Notes under the pieces: generated by a model
What the model saw: only the letters and a program-made list of their open reading frames with translations
Databases searched by the model: none
What the model was told of the DNA's origin: nothing
Assembly: GCA_964415445.1 (NCBI GenBank)
Contig: CAYQAE010000001.1
Span: forward strand, 1,005-27,920
DNA: 26,916 bases
Direction: 5' to 3'
Source: CAYQAE01 sp964415445 [NCBI: uncultured archaeon]
GTDB taxonomy: Archaea; CAYQAE01
Made by a program: the position numbers and the translations under genes
Shown here: positions 14,951-22,952 of the stretch, in pieces
How the letters are laid out: each line of letters begins with the position of its first letter
Position numbering within the stretch: position 1 is the first letter of the stretch

Positions 14951-16363
14951 ATGGTTTTTTTGGATAAGAAGGATATTGAAAAAATTCTAATTTTTTCTAT
15001 TTTTGTTATATCTTTAACTTTAAATATATTTATTCCATCTGAAGATTTAGATCCCTACATCAGTATTTCTTACTCTAGATATATTTATGAAGAGCATGAA
15101 ATACCAAAAGACCATCCTTATTTATATAGAGATGATTATAATTCAATATCAAATCCATATCTTTTGGGCTACTCTCTATTTTTGATTCCTTTTATGGTTT
15201 TTGAAAGTTTAATTTTTATTACTCCTTCTATCTTTGCCACTTTAGTAGTTTATTTAACTATTAAATTAGGAAAAAAATTACAAAATGAATCAATTCTACC
15301 CGCTGTGTTAGTATTTCTATCTTATCCTTTTTTGAAGATGTCTGTAGATCCACACCCTGATCTATTCTGTCTAACTTTTGTTTTATCTTCATGTATCTTT
15401 TTAATTAATTATTTTGAAAATAAAAAGCCAATTTATCTTATATTTTTCTTATTTTTTGCAACATATGCAGCAATTACTAGATACTATGGACTTTTGACTA
15501 TTCTTTTTTTTATGCTATACTTAATTTTAAACAAAAAAGAAGTATTGAATAAGTCAATAATAATTGTTATAATTTTAGCATCTATTGTTATTCCACTGTA
15601 TTATTTAATTAATGTAGAGTTTAAAGAAGAATCATTACTTTATCCTGTGTTTGACCCACCTAGGGAAAGTGCAGCAGAAAACTACAAGGAACATTCATGG
15701 ATACCTTGGATGTTTGAAGACAAACCTACTCATGCATTAGGTCATCTAATACTCGCTTTCTATCCTTTTTTAGCTATTTTAGTAATTGCTAGATCGATTA
15801 TAGATAGGGAATTGTTTCATGTATTTTTGATTGAAATGGGTGCTATCTTAGTTTTATTTCCTAGCTTTGGGGGTTTAGATCGATATTTATTGTTTATTCT
15901 ACCTTTTTTAGCATCATCTTGCAAATATAAATTTAACAAGGGAGTTTTTTTACCTTCAATTATAATTTTTCTTTCCATGAGTATATATATTGCTTATGTA
16001 AGAAGTGATACATTATATGATGATTTTTATGAATTTAAATCAATTGGTAAGGGCAATACTGTTATGTTTATGGAATATTCTCAGCTTTCATATGAATACA
16101 GATGCAAAACTCTTTGGGCTTCACAATTTTATTTTGAAGATTTTGAAAAACTGCAGACTACACAAAATTTTTCTGAATTTAATTCAACTCTACAAAGACA
16201 TGGGGTTGATTATATTATTATAGATAAAAGTAGAGTTGTAGAATCTCACATAGGCAGATATTCTTGGTATCCTTCTGAATCGTTTTACAATCATACTAAA
16301 AATTATAAATTAGTAGAAGAAACCACTCATTATGAGATTTATTCTATGGATGAAACTGCCTAA
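14951..16363 (+). CDS. Membrane GT-C glycosyltransferase (ArnT/PMT-like)
   Basis: A 470-residue protein with about eleven predicted membrane helices in residues 1-350 and a soluble outer domain of about 110 residues at the C-terminus. The first outward loop has acidic DLDPYISISYSRYIYEEHEIP, where GT-C enzymes hold the metal/catalytic Asp. HPYLYRDDYNS and AAITRYYGLL also fit the RgtA/ArnT/PMT-like dolichyl-phosphate sugar transferases. The family uses polyprenyl-phosphate sugars and works on the outer membrane face. The donor could be made by a GT2 such as the one at 6508, though the two are not adjacent. It has a TATA-like TTGTATATTC just upstream and no strong ribosome site. Acceptor unknown. 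Confidence 0.8.
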   Translation: MVFLDKKDIEKILIFSIFVISLTLNIFIPSEDLDPYISISYSRYIYEEHEIPKDHPYLYRDDYNSISNPYLLGYSLFLIPFMVFESLIFITPSIFATLVVYLTIKLGKKLQNESILPAVLVFLSYPFLKMSVDPHPDLFCLTFVLSSCIFLINYFENKKPIYLIFFLFFATYAAITRYYGLLTILFFMLYLILNKKEVLNKSIIIVIILASIVIPLYYLINVEFKEESLLYPVFDPPRESAAENYKEHSWIPWMFEDKPTHALGHLILAFYPFLAILVIARSIIDRELFHVFLIEMGAILVLFPSFGGLDRYLLFILPFLASSCKYKFNKGVFLPSIIIFLSMSIYIAYVRSDTLYDDFYEFKSIGKGNTVMFMEYSQLSYEYRCKTLWASQFYFEDFEKLQTTQNFSEFNSTLQRHGVDYIIIDKSRVVESHIGRYSWYPSESFYNHTKNYKLVEETTHYEIYSMDETA

Positions 16364-16376
16364 AATAATAAAATAT

Positions 16377-16538
16377 TTATGCTGAAGCTTCAGATTGGCT
16401 ATGTTGATCAATTTTAGATTCTAAATTAGTTATATCTTTTTTTACTCTATTTAGAGTTTCTTCTTTGAAGTCTAGATGGTCTATATCATGTATCACATTT
16501 TTTAACATTCTTTTTTTATATCCAAATTTCCTCTCCAT
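16377..16538 (-). CDS. 53-residue small protein gene
   Basis: The frame begins MERKFGYKKRMLKNVIHDID and ends SQSEASA. A near-perfect ribosome site GGAGG (16547-16551) lies 8 nt before the ATG, and a TATA box AGGTATAAATA sits further upstream at about 16583-16593. Both support a real gene. The protein is basic at the N-terminus and helical (FKEETLNRVKKDITNLESKI), a possible short coiled coil. No family recognised. It is convergent with the GT-C gene, whose stop is 13 nt away. Confidence 0.65.
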   Translation of the reverse strand: MERKFGYKKRMLKNVIHDIDHLDFKEETLNRVKKDITNLESKIDQHSQSEASA

Positions 16539-16756
16539 ATTTTATTCCTCCATTTATTTTTATTTAAGGCTTCAGTTTGTGGTATTTATACCTTTTGCAA
16601 CCCAATTTAGTTCAAAATAGAGTTAGTTATCAAGCAAAAATAGCTAGTTTTTCTAAATTTAAGATAATATTTACTTCTTTATTATTGATTCATAGAGTTT
16701 TAATTGTTAAAAATTTTGAGTATCTACTTTACTACCATATTTTTGTACAATAGCTA

Positions 16757-18661
16757 TCATATTCCTAGTTTTTCTCTATTTTTATTAATATGTTTAATCA
16801 TTGACTCTACAGCTTCTTTTGCGTCAGTTTCAACATGTAATACTCCTCCTGTAATATCTTTGCAATTTTTAGTTAAAAGTTCTACTAAATTTGGAGCTCC
16901 AGTAACTGGTGGTATTGGGTTTACATATGTATACAGTCCAAAAGCTAATGCAAACACAGCATCAATAGTTGCTTTTTGTTCCATATACTCTGGTGCAACA
17001 GCAACAATAGGTAAATCTGGAATTGGAATATCACCTAGTGCTTTTGATATCACGGAAATAAGATCTGCAATCCGTCCTGTGTCAGTACAAGTCCCATAAC
17101 TCAAAACAGGTGGGATTTTAAGTGCTTCACATATTTTTTTGAGTCCTGCCCCTGCTAATTCTTTTGCATCTAAATTACATAATCCTGCAACTTGCATTGC
17201 ACCATTTCCACAACCCATTGAAAGAATTAAAATATCATTTTTAATTAATTCTTTTGCAACTTTTACGCTATGTATATCTTGTCCAGAATCTCTCAAAGAT
17301 GTACATGATATCAATCCTGCAATTCCTTTTATTGTTCCATCTTTTATTGCATCTAACAGAGGATCTAGCTTACCCCCTAAAGTTTCAAGAATACTTTCTG
17401 AAGAAAAACCGACAATTGCTTCATTCATAGGAAGTCCTTCAATTGCTTTTACATGTTTTTTTCTCTCTTTAAAATTATCAATTGCCATATCAAGTAATTT
17501 TTCAGCTTGATTTTTGGCTTCTTTAGGGGTATAATTAATACGATCTTCAATACCTTCAAATGCAACTAGTTCACTTAATGGAACAAGTTTAAATTTGTAC
17601 TTTTCAGCATATAAGGGATCAATTGGCATTGAACAATTCATGTCTGCTGCAAATAAATCAATACAACCACTTGATAAAATAGCTTCTTGCATAATCCAAT
17701 TTCCAGTAAATCCATAAAATACATCATCCATCTCCCATCTCTGAATCATCTCTTGACCAGTTTCAATATTTGCTATTATTCTAAGTCCTTTTGCATCTGC
17801 CTCTTTGGCTTTTTTTTGCCATCTAGATTCTCTAGCTAATTGTACCATTGCAAAACCTAAAAAAGGTTCATGGCCATTTGGTAATACATTGACGTAATTT
17901 GAATCTAATACTCCTAAATCAACACGCATTTTATGGGGTTTTGGAATACCATATAATATATCTTGACAAAATTCGTTGATAATTTGACTTTGGTAAGCCA
18001 TAGCAATACCTAAACGCATGGCTTTAAGTGTCAGACTTACATAATATCCATCTACATTTGTTAAACAAGAACTTGTAGCTAGCATCATCTCCCCATATAT
18101 CCCTCCAGGATATATATTGAGCTTTTTCCATTTATCTTTTCGATCTTTGGGCGCTAAAATATCAACTATTTTGCTAGGTTCATCATATTTTCTATTAAAA
18201 TCTTTTTCTACAAAATCACACAAATTTAGTGCTATATCCTTTTCTGAACAATTTGTGTCAACTCCCAAATGATTAGCAAAATCTTTCAACTTTTGAGATT
18301 CTGTTATTGAAAACAAGGTATTTCCTTCTGCAGTTGATCTGAGAGTTTTTATAGTTTGTTCAGTATGATATTGATAAGTTGATGCACCCATTACATTCCT
18401 AAGTAACATCATCCGCATTGCCATACCATCTGCTGTAATCCCACAGACTCCTCTTTTATCTTTTGAAGAATCTGCACGGCAAGGACCATTTGAACAGAAA
18501 TCACATCTTGTTCCGGCTTGACAAAAAGGACATCTTCGATCAGGATCTCCGCCCATACCTTGGGCTTCATATCTATCCCATATATTGTTCATATTATCTT
18601 TTTTAATTCTTTCATACATTCTTTTAACAGATTCATGCTGTGAAATTCTCTCAGAATCCAT
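16757..18661 (-). CDS. Deviant CooS-like (Ni-CODH fold) protein, probable CODH-V type
   Basis: A 634-residue homologue of the bacterial-type anaerobic CO dehydrogenase catalytic subunit. The start is ATG 18661 with a GGTG ribosome site 5 nt upstream; the 13 residues before it are rejected. The B-cluster Cys are C53, C56, C61, C73. The D-cluster motif is C44xxC47 (CX2C), with Arg52 at the usual second D-cluster position. C-cluster ligands His264, C343, C453, C484, C525 and Lys563 are present. The segment that normally reads GICCTGNE is ANIETGQE, so the unique-iron Cys is replaced by Glu300. The proton-relay region (usual H-x2-H-x2-H) is TYQYHTEQ, largely lost. No cooC, cooF or ACS gene is next to it. 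Members lacking that Cys, such as CODH-V of Carboxydothermus, hold a Ni-free Fe-S-O cluster and reduce hydroxylamine; a similar role is inferred here. Confidence 0.85.
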   Translation of the reverse strand: MDSERISQHESVKRMYERIKKDNMNNIWDRYEAQGMGGDPDRRCPFCQAGTRCDFCSNGPCRADSSKDKRGVCGITADGMAMRMMLLRNVMGASTYQYHTEQTIKTLRSTAEGNTLFSITESQKLKDFANHLGVDTNCSEKDIALNLCDFVEKDFNRKYDEPSKIVDILAPKDRKDKWKKLNIYPGGIYGEMMLATSSCLTNVDGYYVSLTLKAMRLGIAMAYQSQIINEFCQDILYGIPKPHKMRVDLGVLDSNYVNVLPNGHEPFLGFAMVQLARESRWQKKAKEADAKGLRIIANIETGQEMIQRWEMDDVFYGFTGNWIMQEAILSSGCIDLFAADMNCSMPIDPLYAEKYKFKLVPLSELVAFEGIEDRINYTPKEAKNQAEKLLDMAIDNFKERKKHVKAIEGLPMNEAIVGFSSESILETLGGKLDPLLDAIKDGTIKGIAGLISCTSLRDSGQDIHSVKVAKELIKNDILILSMGCGNGAMQVAGLCNLDAKELAGAGLKKICEALKIPPVLSYGTCTDTGRIADLISVISKALGDIPIPDLPIVAVAPEYMEQKATIDAVFALAFGLYTYVNPIPPVTGAPNLVELLTKNCKDITGGVLHVETDAKEAVESMIKHINKNREKLGI

Positions 18662-18713
18662 ATTATCACCTTTTTCTAAATTCAAGAAATAAAAAAACAA
18701 GTTTTCCTCTTTA

Positions 18714-18824
18714 TTAATATTTCACCACATTCAAAACTTTGGTTTGTTTTTTTTGGGATTTAATTTTTGCATATTTGATTTCATCTAATATTTGGAATAA
18801 GAGCTTTATTAAACCATTTATCAT
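18714..18824 (-). CDS. Possible 36-residue ORF between hepT and the CooS-like gene
   Basis: ATG at 18822-18824, 10 nt after the HepT stop, opens a frame MINGLIKLLFQILDEIKYAK ending before 18714. It is basic with one amphipathic helix. The ribosome site is weak (AGAG). It may be a real small protein of the toxin-antitoxin operon or chance in AT-rich sequence. I cannot decide. Confidence 0.25.
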   Translation of the reverse strand: MINGLIKLLFQILDEIKYAKIKSQKKQTKVLNVVKY

Positions 18825-18834
18825 TTCTCTTTGG

Positions 18835-19176
18835 TCATTTATTTTCGAATATTTTCAAAATTTCGTGTTTTATTTGGGGCAAATCAGAATTAATTGTTTT
18901 CCAAACAATTTGATATATTATATCAAAATATCCATGGATCAATTTATCTCTCATTTTTGCCATTTCTTTCCATGGTAAATGAGGATTTTTTTTCTTAAAT
19001 ACATCTGATATGTTTTTAGTAGCTTCGCCAATTATTTCAAGATTTCGGATAACAGCATCAACTGTTTTTTGATCTTTAATGAAATTATCATAAGAAATTT
19101 CTTTGATATATTCTTCAATATGTTTTATACTCTGCAAAATATCATTGAGAAAAATCTTTGGATTACGTTTTTTCAT
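18835..19176 (-). CDS. hepT: HepT-like HEPN-domain toxin
   Basis: A 113-residue all-helical HEPN protein (DUF86). It has the RNase-like motif RX4HXY at residues 76-83 (RDKLIHGY) and the family segment NLEIIGEATKNISDVF. In characterised MntA-HepT pairs HepT is the toxin: an mRNA/tRNA-targeting RNase that the partner neutralises by adding AMP to a Tyr near this motif (Tyr83 here). Its ATG overlaps the antitoxin stop by ATGA, the usual arrangement. It may act in phage defence or stress, which is inference. Confidence 0.9.
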   Translation of the reverse strand: MKKRNPKIFLNDILQSIKHIEEYIKEISYDNFIKDQKTVDAVIRNLEIIGEATKNISDVFKKKNPHLPWKEMAKMRDKLIHGYFDIIYQIVWKTINSDLPQIKHEILKIFENK

Positions 19177-19466
19177 AAATATTCAACTTCATCAAGAATT
19201 TTATCTTTCAGAGCAGGTTTTAAACCTTCTTTTAATACTAAATCAACTTTAGTATTTAAAATATCCGATAAATAGTCTTCTAACTGTATATATTCAATTA
19301 AACCTATTGGTTTAGATAATTCAATTAATATGTCAATATCACTATCTTTATTTTCTTCCCCTCTAACATATGAACCAAAAAGACCTATTTTTTGAACTTC
19401 ATATTTATTATGGATATAATTTTTTTGAGATTTAATTTTTTCTTTTAATTTTTCAATATTTTTCAT
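19173..19466 (-). CDS. mntA: MntA-like nucleotidyltransferase antitoxin
   Basis: About 97 residues from ATG 19466; the TTG at 19475 is an alternative. A minimal nucleotidyltransferase. The motif GSX10DXD is intact (G31-S32 ... D43-I-D45), preceded by KIGLFGSYVRGEENKDSDID. The second half has LSKPIGLIEYIQLEDYLSDIL and LVLKEGLKPALKDKIL. In tested relatives it AMPylates HepT and blocks its RNase activity. It precedes hepT with a 4-nt overlap. No clear promoter is seen, only AT-rich sequence upstream at 19467-19536. Confidence 0.9.
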   Translation of the reverse strand: MKNIEKLKEKIKSQKNYIHNKYEVQKIGLFGSYVRGEENKDSDIDILIELSKPIGLIEYIQLEDYLSDILNTKVDLVLKEGLKPALKDKILDEVEYL

Positions 19467-19536
19467 AATTATCAATTTGACTTTAAGCTAAATAAATTTT
19501 TCACTTTTTTAATTCATGGATTTTACAAATACTAAT

Positions 19537-20275
19537 TTATTTTTTAGCATAAATATTTATCCTTCTGAAAGTTTCAAAACATCTTACATCTTTTTGGATA
19601 GTTTTTTTAGTCATTTTTTCAACTACTAAATCTCTAAATTCTTTTTTATCAATTTCTTGAAGAAGTGGAACTAATGACGATTGATCAAGCCATTTTGTCA
19701 ATTCTTCTTTATCTTTGAAGTATGTATCTCTATTTTCTTCCCAAATTTTTGTTTTTCTAAATTTAAAATTTCTAATTAACTTTTTATATCCCTCTAATTT
19801 TGGAATATACCAAGGCCATCTAAAATCTTGAAAGTATTTTTTGAATTTAGGGTAATTAATTACTTCTTTTACAATTTTAAAAAAATTGATACAATTTCCT
19901 TCTTTTGCAAAATTAAATCTTAATATCCCATTAGATTTTAGTGCTCTAAAGCAGTTTTTAAGTAACTTTTTATGATCTTTGACCCAATGTAGGGCTGCAT
20001 TTGAAAAAATTAAATCAACTTTTTCTTCAAAATTGATTTCATTAATGTTTATAATTTTGAATGATAAATTAGCTCTCTCTATTTTTTTGGCAGTATTTAT
20101 CATGCTTTTAGAAGAATCAATTCCTAATACCCTACCATTTTGGTACAAGTTGTGCTAATTTTTCAGTTAATATTCCATCACCACAACCCAAATCTAGGAT
20201 AAATTCATCTCCTTTTAAATTTAGATCTGAAATTACTTTATTTCCCCATTCTTTTTGGTGTCTTGAGGCTTTTTT
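19537..20275 (-). pseudogene. SAM-dependent methyltransferase, frameshifted (trans-aconitate methyltransferase-like)
   Basis: A class I methyltransferase broken by one frameshift. The upstream frame contains the start of the domain (KKASRHQKEWGNKVIS, then FILDLGCGDGILTEKLAQLVP) and stops at TAG near 20135. The downstream frame, open to 19537, continues GRVLGIDSSKSMINTAKKI, FSNAALHWVKDHKKLL and a C-terminal domain. Removing one A from the AAAA run (T4 at 20138-20141 on the plus strand) restores LVPNGRVLGIDSSKSMI exactly as the family reads. The first residues of the methyltransferase are missing: the frame continues backward into radical SAM sequence without a start codon. So it is a decayed, fused fragment unless the frameshift is a sequencing error. 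Confidence 0.8.
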
Positions 20276-20733
20276 GTAGTCTCTTAAAATTAAATCAGAT
20301 TTTGTAATAAGATGTATTGGGATTTCATAACCTCTAACTAATTTTAGAATTTGTCTTGTTAACTTATACTTCTTCTCAGCTGGCTGATAGGAGTCACATA
20401 CGCCTCCTCCGATTCCAAAAATATCTTGGTTTTTGAAATATTTTTTTTCTTCTCCTAAATAACCATCTAATGTAGTTTGTCTACCTATTTTTTGATTTTT
20501 GAAAATCCGTATTTCTTAAGCTCTTTTTTAAATATCTCTGGTGCATTAATTTTAACATATACACATTCACCAAAATCATCTTGGGTTTGATATTTTTCAG
20601 CTTTTCCATCACAATATTCACATGCGTGTTCACATCCACGGTATAAATTCATTCCATATCTTATTAAAAACCAGGAATCTGCCTCTTTGTGATTTCTCAA
20701 AAGAGTTTTGCATTTAATTTCTTTAATTTTCAA
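20270..20733 (-). pseudogene. Radical SAM protein (SplB-like), truncated and frameshifted
   Basis: The N-terminal part of a spore-photoproduct-lyase-like radical SAM protein. The first frame (TTG at 20733 to TAG at 20485) has YRGCEHACEYCDG with the CX3CX2C cluster motif and KINAPEIFKKELKK. It stops at a six-A run (T6 at 20488-20493). One extra A restores the next frame. That frame continues GIGGGVCDSYQPAEKKYKLT and LVRGYEIPIHLITKSDLIL, both standard family segments. Coding identity then changes abruptly to a methyltransferase at RDY/KKAS near 20268-20282. About half of the usual length is gone. It lies 10 nt after the Cys-rich membrane gene and was probably in that operon. Confidence 0.8.
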
Positions 20734-20743
20734 AATTTATCAT

Positions 20744-21253
20744 CTATTTTTTTCTTTGGTGAATTTTACAACCAGGACATGTATCTCTTATAGCACAAAC
20801 TGGGCATATCATATATAAAAATGTCAAAAAGTATATAGCTGTAAAAAGACCATATAATATAGTTATAAATAAGCTATACTTCATGATCCAATAAATTGGA
20901 AATATAAACAGGCCTAATAGAAATATAAATGCTAATGTAGCATATAAATTAAATATTTTCTTTGATTTTTTTCTTTTTCTTATTAAATTTGACTTGGCAA
21001 AAATACTAGATGGGATAATTCCATATATTCCAGGACAAAATTTTCCGATATAAGGACAATTTTGATAATTACAACAATAAGATTGGAAAAGACATGCCAA
21101 AAAATATAATGAAATATATATTATAGCAAAAATAACATTATAAGTTGCTAAATAAATAGATATGATTGCATATAAAATTAAAAGCGGGATAGTTAGTTTA
21201 AGATATAGTTTTTTTCTTTTGTAAGGCACACAACTAAAATCAATTTTATCCAT
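20744..21253 (-). CDS. Cys-rich four-helix membrane protein, unknown function
   Basis: A 169-residue protein with two helix pairs (around 18-53 and 103-148). Two Cys clusters are present. The first follows helix 2 (QSYCCNYQNCPYIGKFCPG); the second is at the C-terminus (MICPVCAIRDTCPGCKIHQ). The spacing could hold metal or a Fe-S cluster, or form disulfides. A strong ribosome site AGGAG lies 8 nt before the ATG. It follows the rubrerythrin-VIT1 gene by 11 nt, so it is cotranscribed with a metal transporter, hinting at a metal-related role. I do not recognise a named family. Confidence 0.75.
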   Translation of the reverse strand: MDKIDFSCVPYKRKKLYLKLTIPLLILYAIISIYLATYNVIFAIIYISLYFLACLFQSYCCNYQNCPYIGKFCPGIYGIIPSSIFAKSNLIRKRKKSKKIFNLYATLAFIFLLGLFIFPIYWIMKYSLFITILYGLFTAIYFLTFLYMICPVCAIRDTCPGCKIHQRKK

Positions 21254-21264
21254 TATCTATCTCC

Positions 21265-22152
21265 TTAAACATCTACATTCAAAGATGCTTTTATGAAATA
21301 TCCTATTACAAAAGACAGTGCTGCAATACCTAAGCTGATTCCTGCCATCTCTGTAAATCTTTTTTTAAATGAGATATCTTTTGCAACTGAAATGTAGTAA
21401 TTAAATAAAAAAATTACCAATACTGCATTTGATATAGTTACTCCTAATGCTAAAAATAGGTTTGAAAATAGAAAATAAGGCATGACTAAAAGTAGGACCG
21501 TAAGGATGTATGCACTTCCAGTATAAGTTGAAGCTTTAATTGGGCTTTTAGATACATCTTCAGATTTCGTTGAAAGATATTCTGATGCTGCCATCGAAAG
21601 CGCACCTGATATTCCAGTTATTAATCCTACCATGGCAATTATTTTATTATCTCCTAAAGCTAGAGTAAAACCAGCTAGAGCGCCAGTGATTTCTACTAAA
21701 CCGTCATTTAATCCCAATACCATTGAATCAACATATCTTAGCCTCTCTTCATCTATTAATTTGACAAGCTTTTGTTCGTGGTTGTCTTCTTCTTGAACTA
21801 TTTTTTTAGCTTCTGGAACTTCATTAGATATTTTAGAATAAGTTACCTGTGCATCTTCTTCGCCTCTCTCCATAAGTTTAATTGCAAAAGTTAGGCCAAA
21901 AATTTTTGAGATAAATCTATATTTTAAAATTTTTAGTCTAGATGGCTTTACATCTACTTTTGTATAACTTTTCCAAATATTGTAATGTTTTAATTCTTCT
22001 TTTGCTATTCCTAGAAGTATTTTTTTATTTTCTGAATCTTTTTCTCTCTTTGCTAATTTTTTATAAATATTATATTCTGTTATTTCATTTTTTTGTGCTT
22101 TTAAAATAATTTTTTTTGTTTCTTTAGTTAATTTATTTTTCATTTTTAACAT
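21265..22152 (-). CDS. Rubrerythrin/ferritin-like domain fused to VIT1/CCC1-type metal transporter
   Basis: A 295-residue membrane protein. Residues 1-135 form a ferritin-like four-helix domain with di-iron ligands. E53xxH56 lies in EELKHYNIW, E98/E99 in ERGEEDAQ, and E122xxH125 in EEDNHEQ. Residues 140-295 are a VIT1/CCC1 transporter with the hallmark SMVLGLNDGLVEITGALAGF and GALSMAASEYLSTKSE, followed by about three more helices. The layout matches membrane-bound ferritin / rubrerythrin-VIT proteins (MbfA-like), which oxidise or export Fe2+ or Mn2+ and protect from peroxide. It is first in a minus-strand unit with the Cys-rich membrane gene. No ribosome site is visible and the upstream region is AT-rich with TATA-like sequence, so the message may be leaderless. 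The direction of transport is inferred from family. Confidence 0.9.
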   Translation of the reverse strand: MLKMKNKLTKETKKIILKAQKNEITEYNIYKKLAKREKDSENKKILLGIAKEELKHYNIWKSYTKVDVKPSRLKILKYRFISKIFGLTFAIKLMERGEEDAQVTYSKISNEVPEAKKIVQEEDNHEQKLVKLIDEERLRYVDSMVLGLNDGLVEITGALAGFTLALGDNKIIAMVGLITGISGALSMAASEYLSTKSEDVSKSPIKASTYTGSAYILTVLLLVMPYFLFSNLFLALGVTISNAVLVIFLFNYYISVAKDISFKKRFTEMAGISLGIAALSFVIGYFIKASLNVDV

Positions 22153-22217
22153 TCTAAATTAATTTATTCATGGATTTTTACTAAATATTTTTATATTTAT
22201 ATAATAAAGCAATTATT

Positions 22218-22952
22218 ATGGACATAAATAATATTTTTTTAGTTATATTCACGACTTTAGCATTATTTACAATTTTGCTAGTTTTTTTAAATTCCTTTGA
22301 ATTTTTTAAGTTAGATAAAGATCAATTTAGAGGTTATATATTAGGTTTAATTATTTTTTTTATTGCAATGATCTCTTTTCTTTTTAGATATATATTTTTT
22401 CCTCCTTTGTCTGATTTTGAAAGTTTTTTAACCGGATATTTAGCTAATATTTCTCCTCTTTTTGGTCTATTTCTTTTTTTGAGAGAAACTTCATATCTAG
22501 CGAAAAAAGATAATGAAGAATTTATAGAATCTACTTATTTGATAAAAATAACTTATGTGATGTTAATTTCTACTATTATATATGAATTTTTTTATATTCC
22601 TTTTATATTTGTATCACAAGATATTTTTGATACATTAGGCATCTTTGGCGGTGTTTTGTATCTAGTTTCTGTTGTATTGACAATTTTGTCTCTTCTGACA
22701 TATAGAAATGTATTTACTGATCTTTTAGGGAAAGTAGTTTTTTGGAATATATCTGCTATAACTTCATTATTGATTGGAGCTGTTATAATTGTAGAATCTT
22801 TAGCTGAGCTTGAAGCTGATGGAATTACATTTACAGACTTAAATACTTTAAATACGGCTTTTTCAGTTTTTGGTGTATGTATAGTTTTTATACCTATTTT
22901 TTTGGCTTATCTAAAAATACATTTATTTAGAAAAAAGTTGGTAGGTAGCTAG
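22218..22952 (+). CDS. Seven-helix membrane protein, unknown function
   Basis: A 244-residue protein with about seven membrane helices (near 5-25, 38-60, 70-88, 108-130, 140-160, 174-192, 212-235). Short loops and a basic C-terminus (LKIHLFRKKLVGS) are visible. A single polar stretch (LRETSYLAKKDNEEF) lies between helices 3 and 4. No catalytic motif, and no family is recognised with confidence; the topology recalls 7TM sensor input domains, only by shape. It has its own TATA-like element TTTATATAATAAAG at about 22194-22207, divergent from the rubrerythrin-VIT1 gene. Its stop overlaps the convergent feoC-like gene by 4 nt. Confidence 0.65.
   Translation: MDINNIFLVIFTTLALFTILLVFLNSFEFFKLDKDQFRGYILGLIIFFIAMISFLFRYIFFPPLSDFESFLTGYLANISPLFGLFLFLRETSYLAKKDNEEFIESTYLIKITYVMLISTIIYEFFYIPFIFVSQDIFDTLGIFGGVLYLVSVVLTILSLLTYRNVFTDLLGKVVFWNISAITSLLIGAVIIVESLAELEADGITFTDLNTLNTAFSVFGVCIVFIPIFLAYLKIHLFRKKLVGS

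Noticed and set aside
17139-17510. Plus-strand frame of 123 codons inside the CooS-like gene
   Set aside because: Antisense shadow of a conserved enzyme.
16757-18661. Calling the CooS-like protein a working CO dehydrogenase
   Set aside because: The unique-iron Cys is absent, the proton-relay His array is degraded, and no cooC, cooF or ACS genes are nearby.
18662-18700. Longer N-terminus of the CooS-like protein (MFFYFLNLEKGDN)
   Set aside because: It covers the GGTG ribosome site of the ATG at 18661 and has no counterpart in the family.
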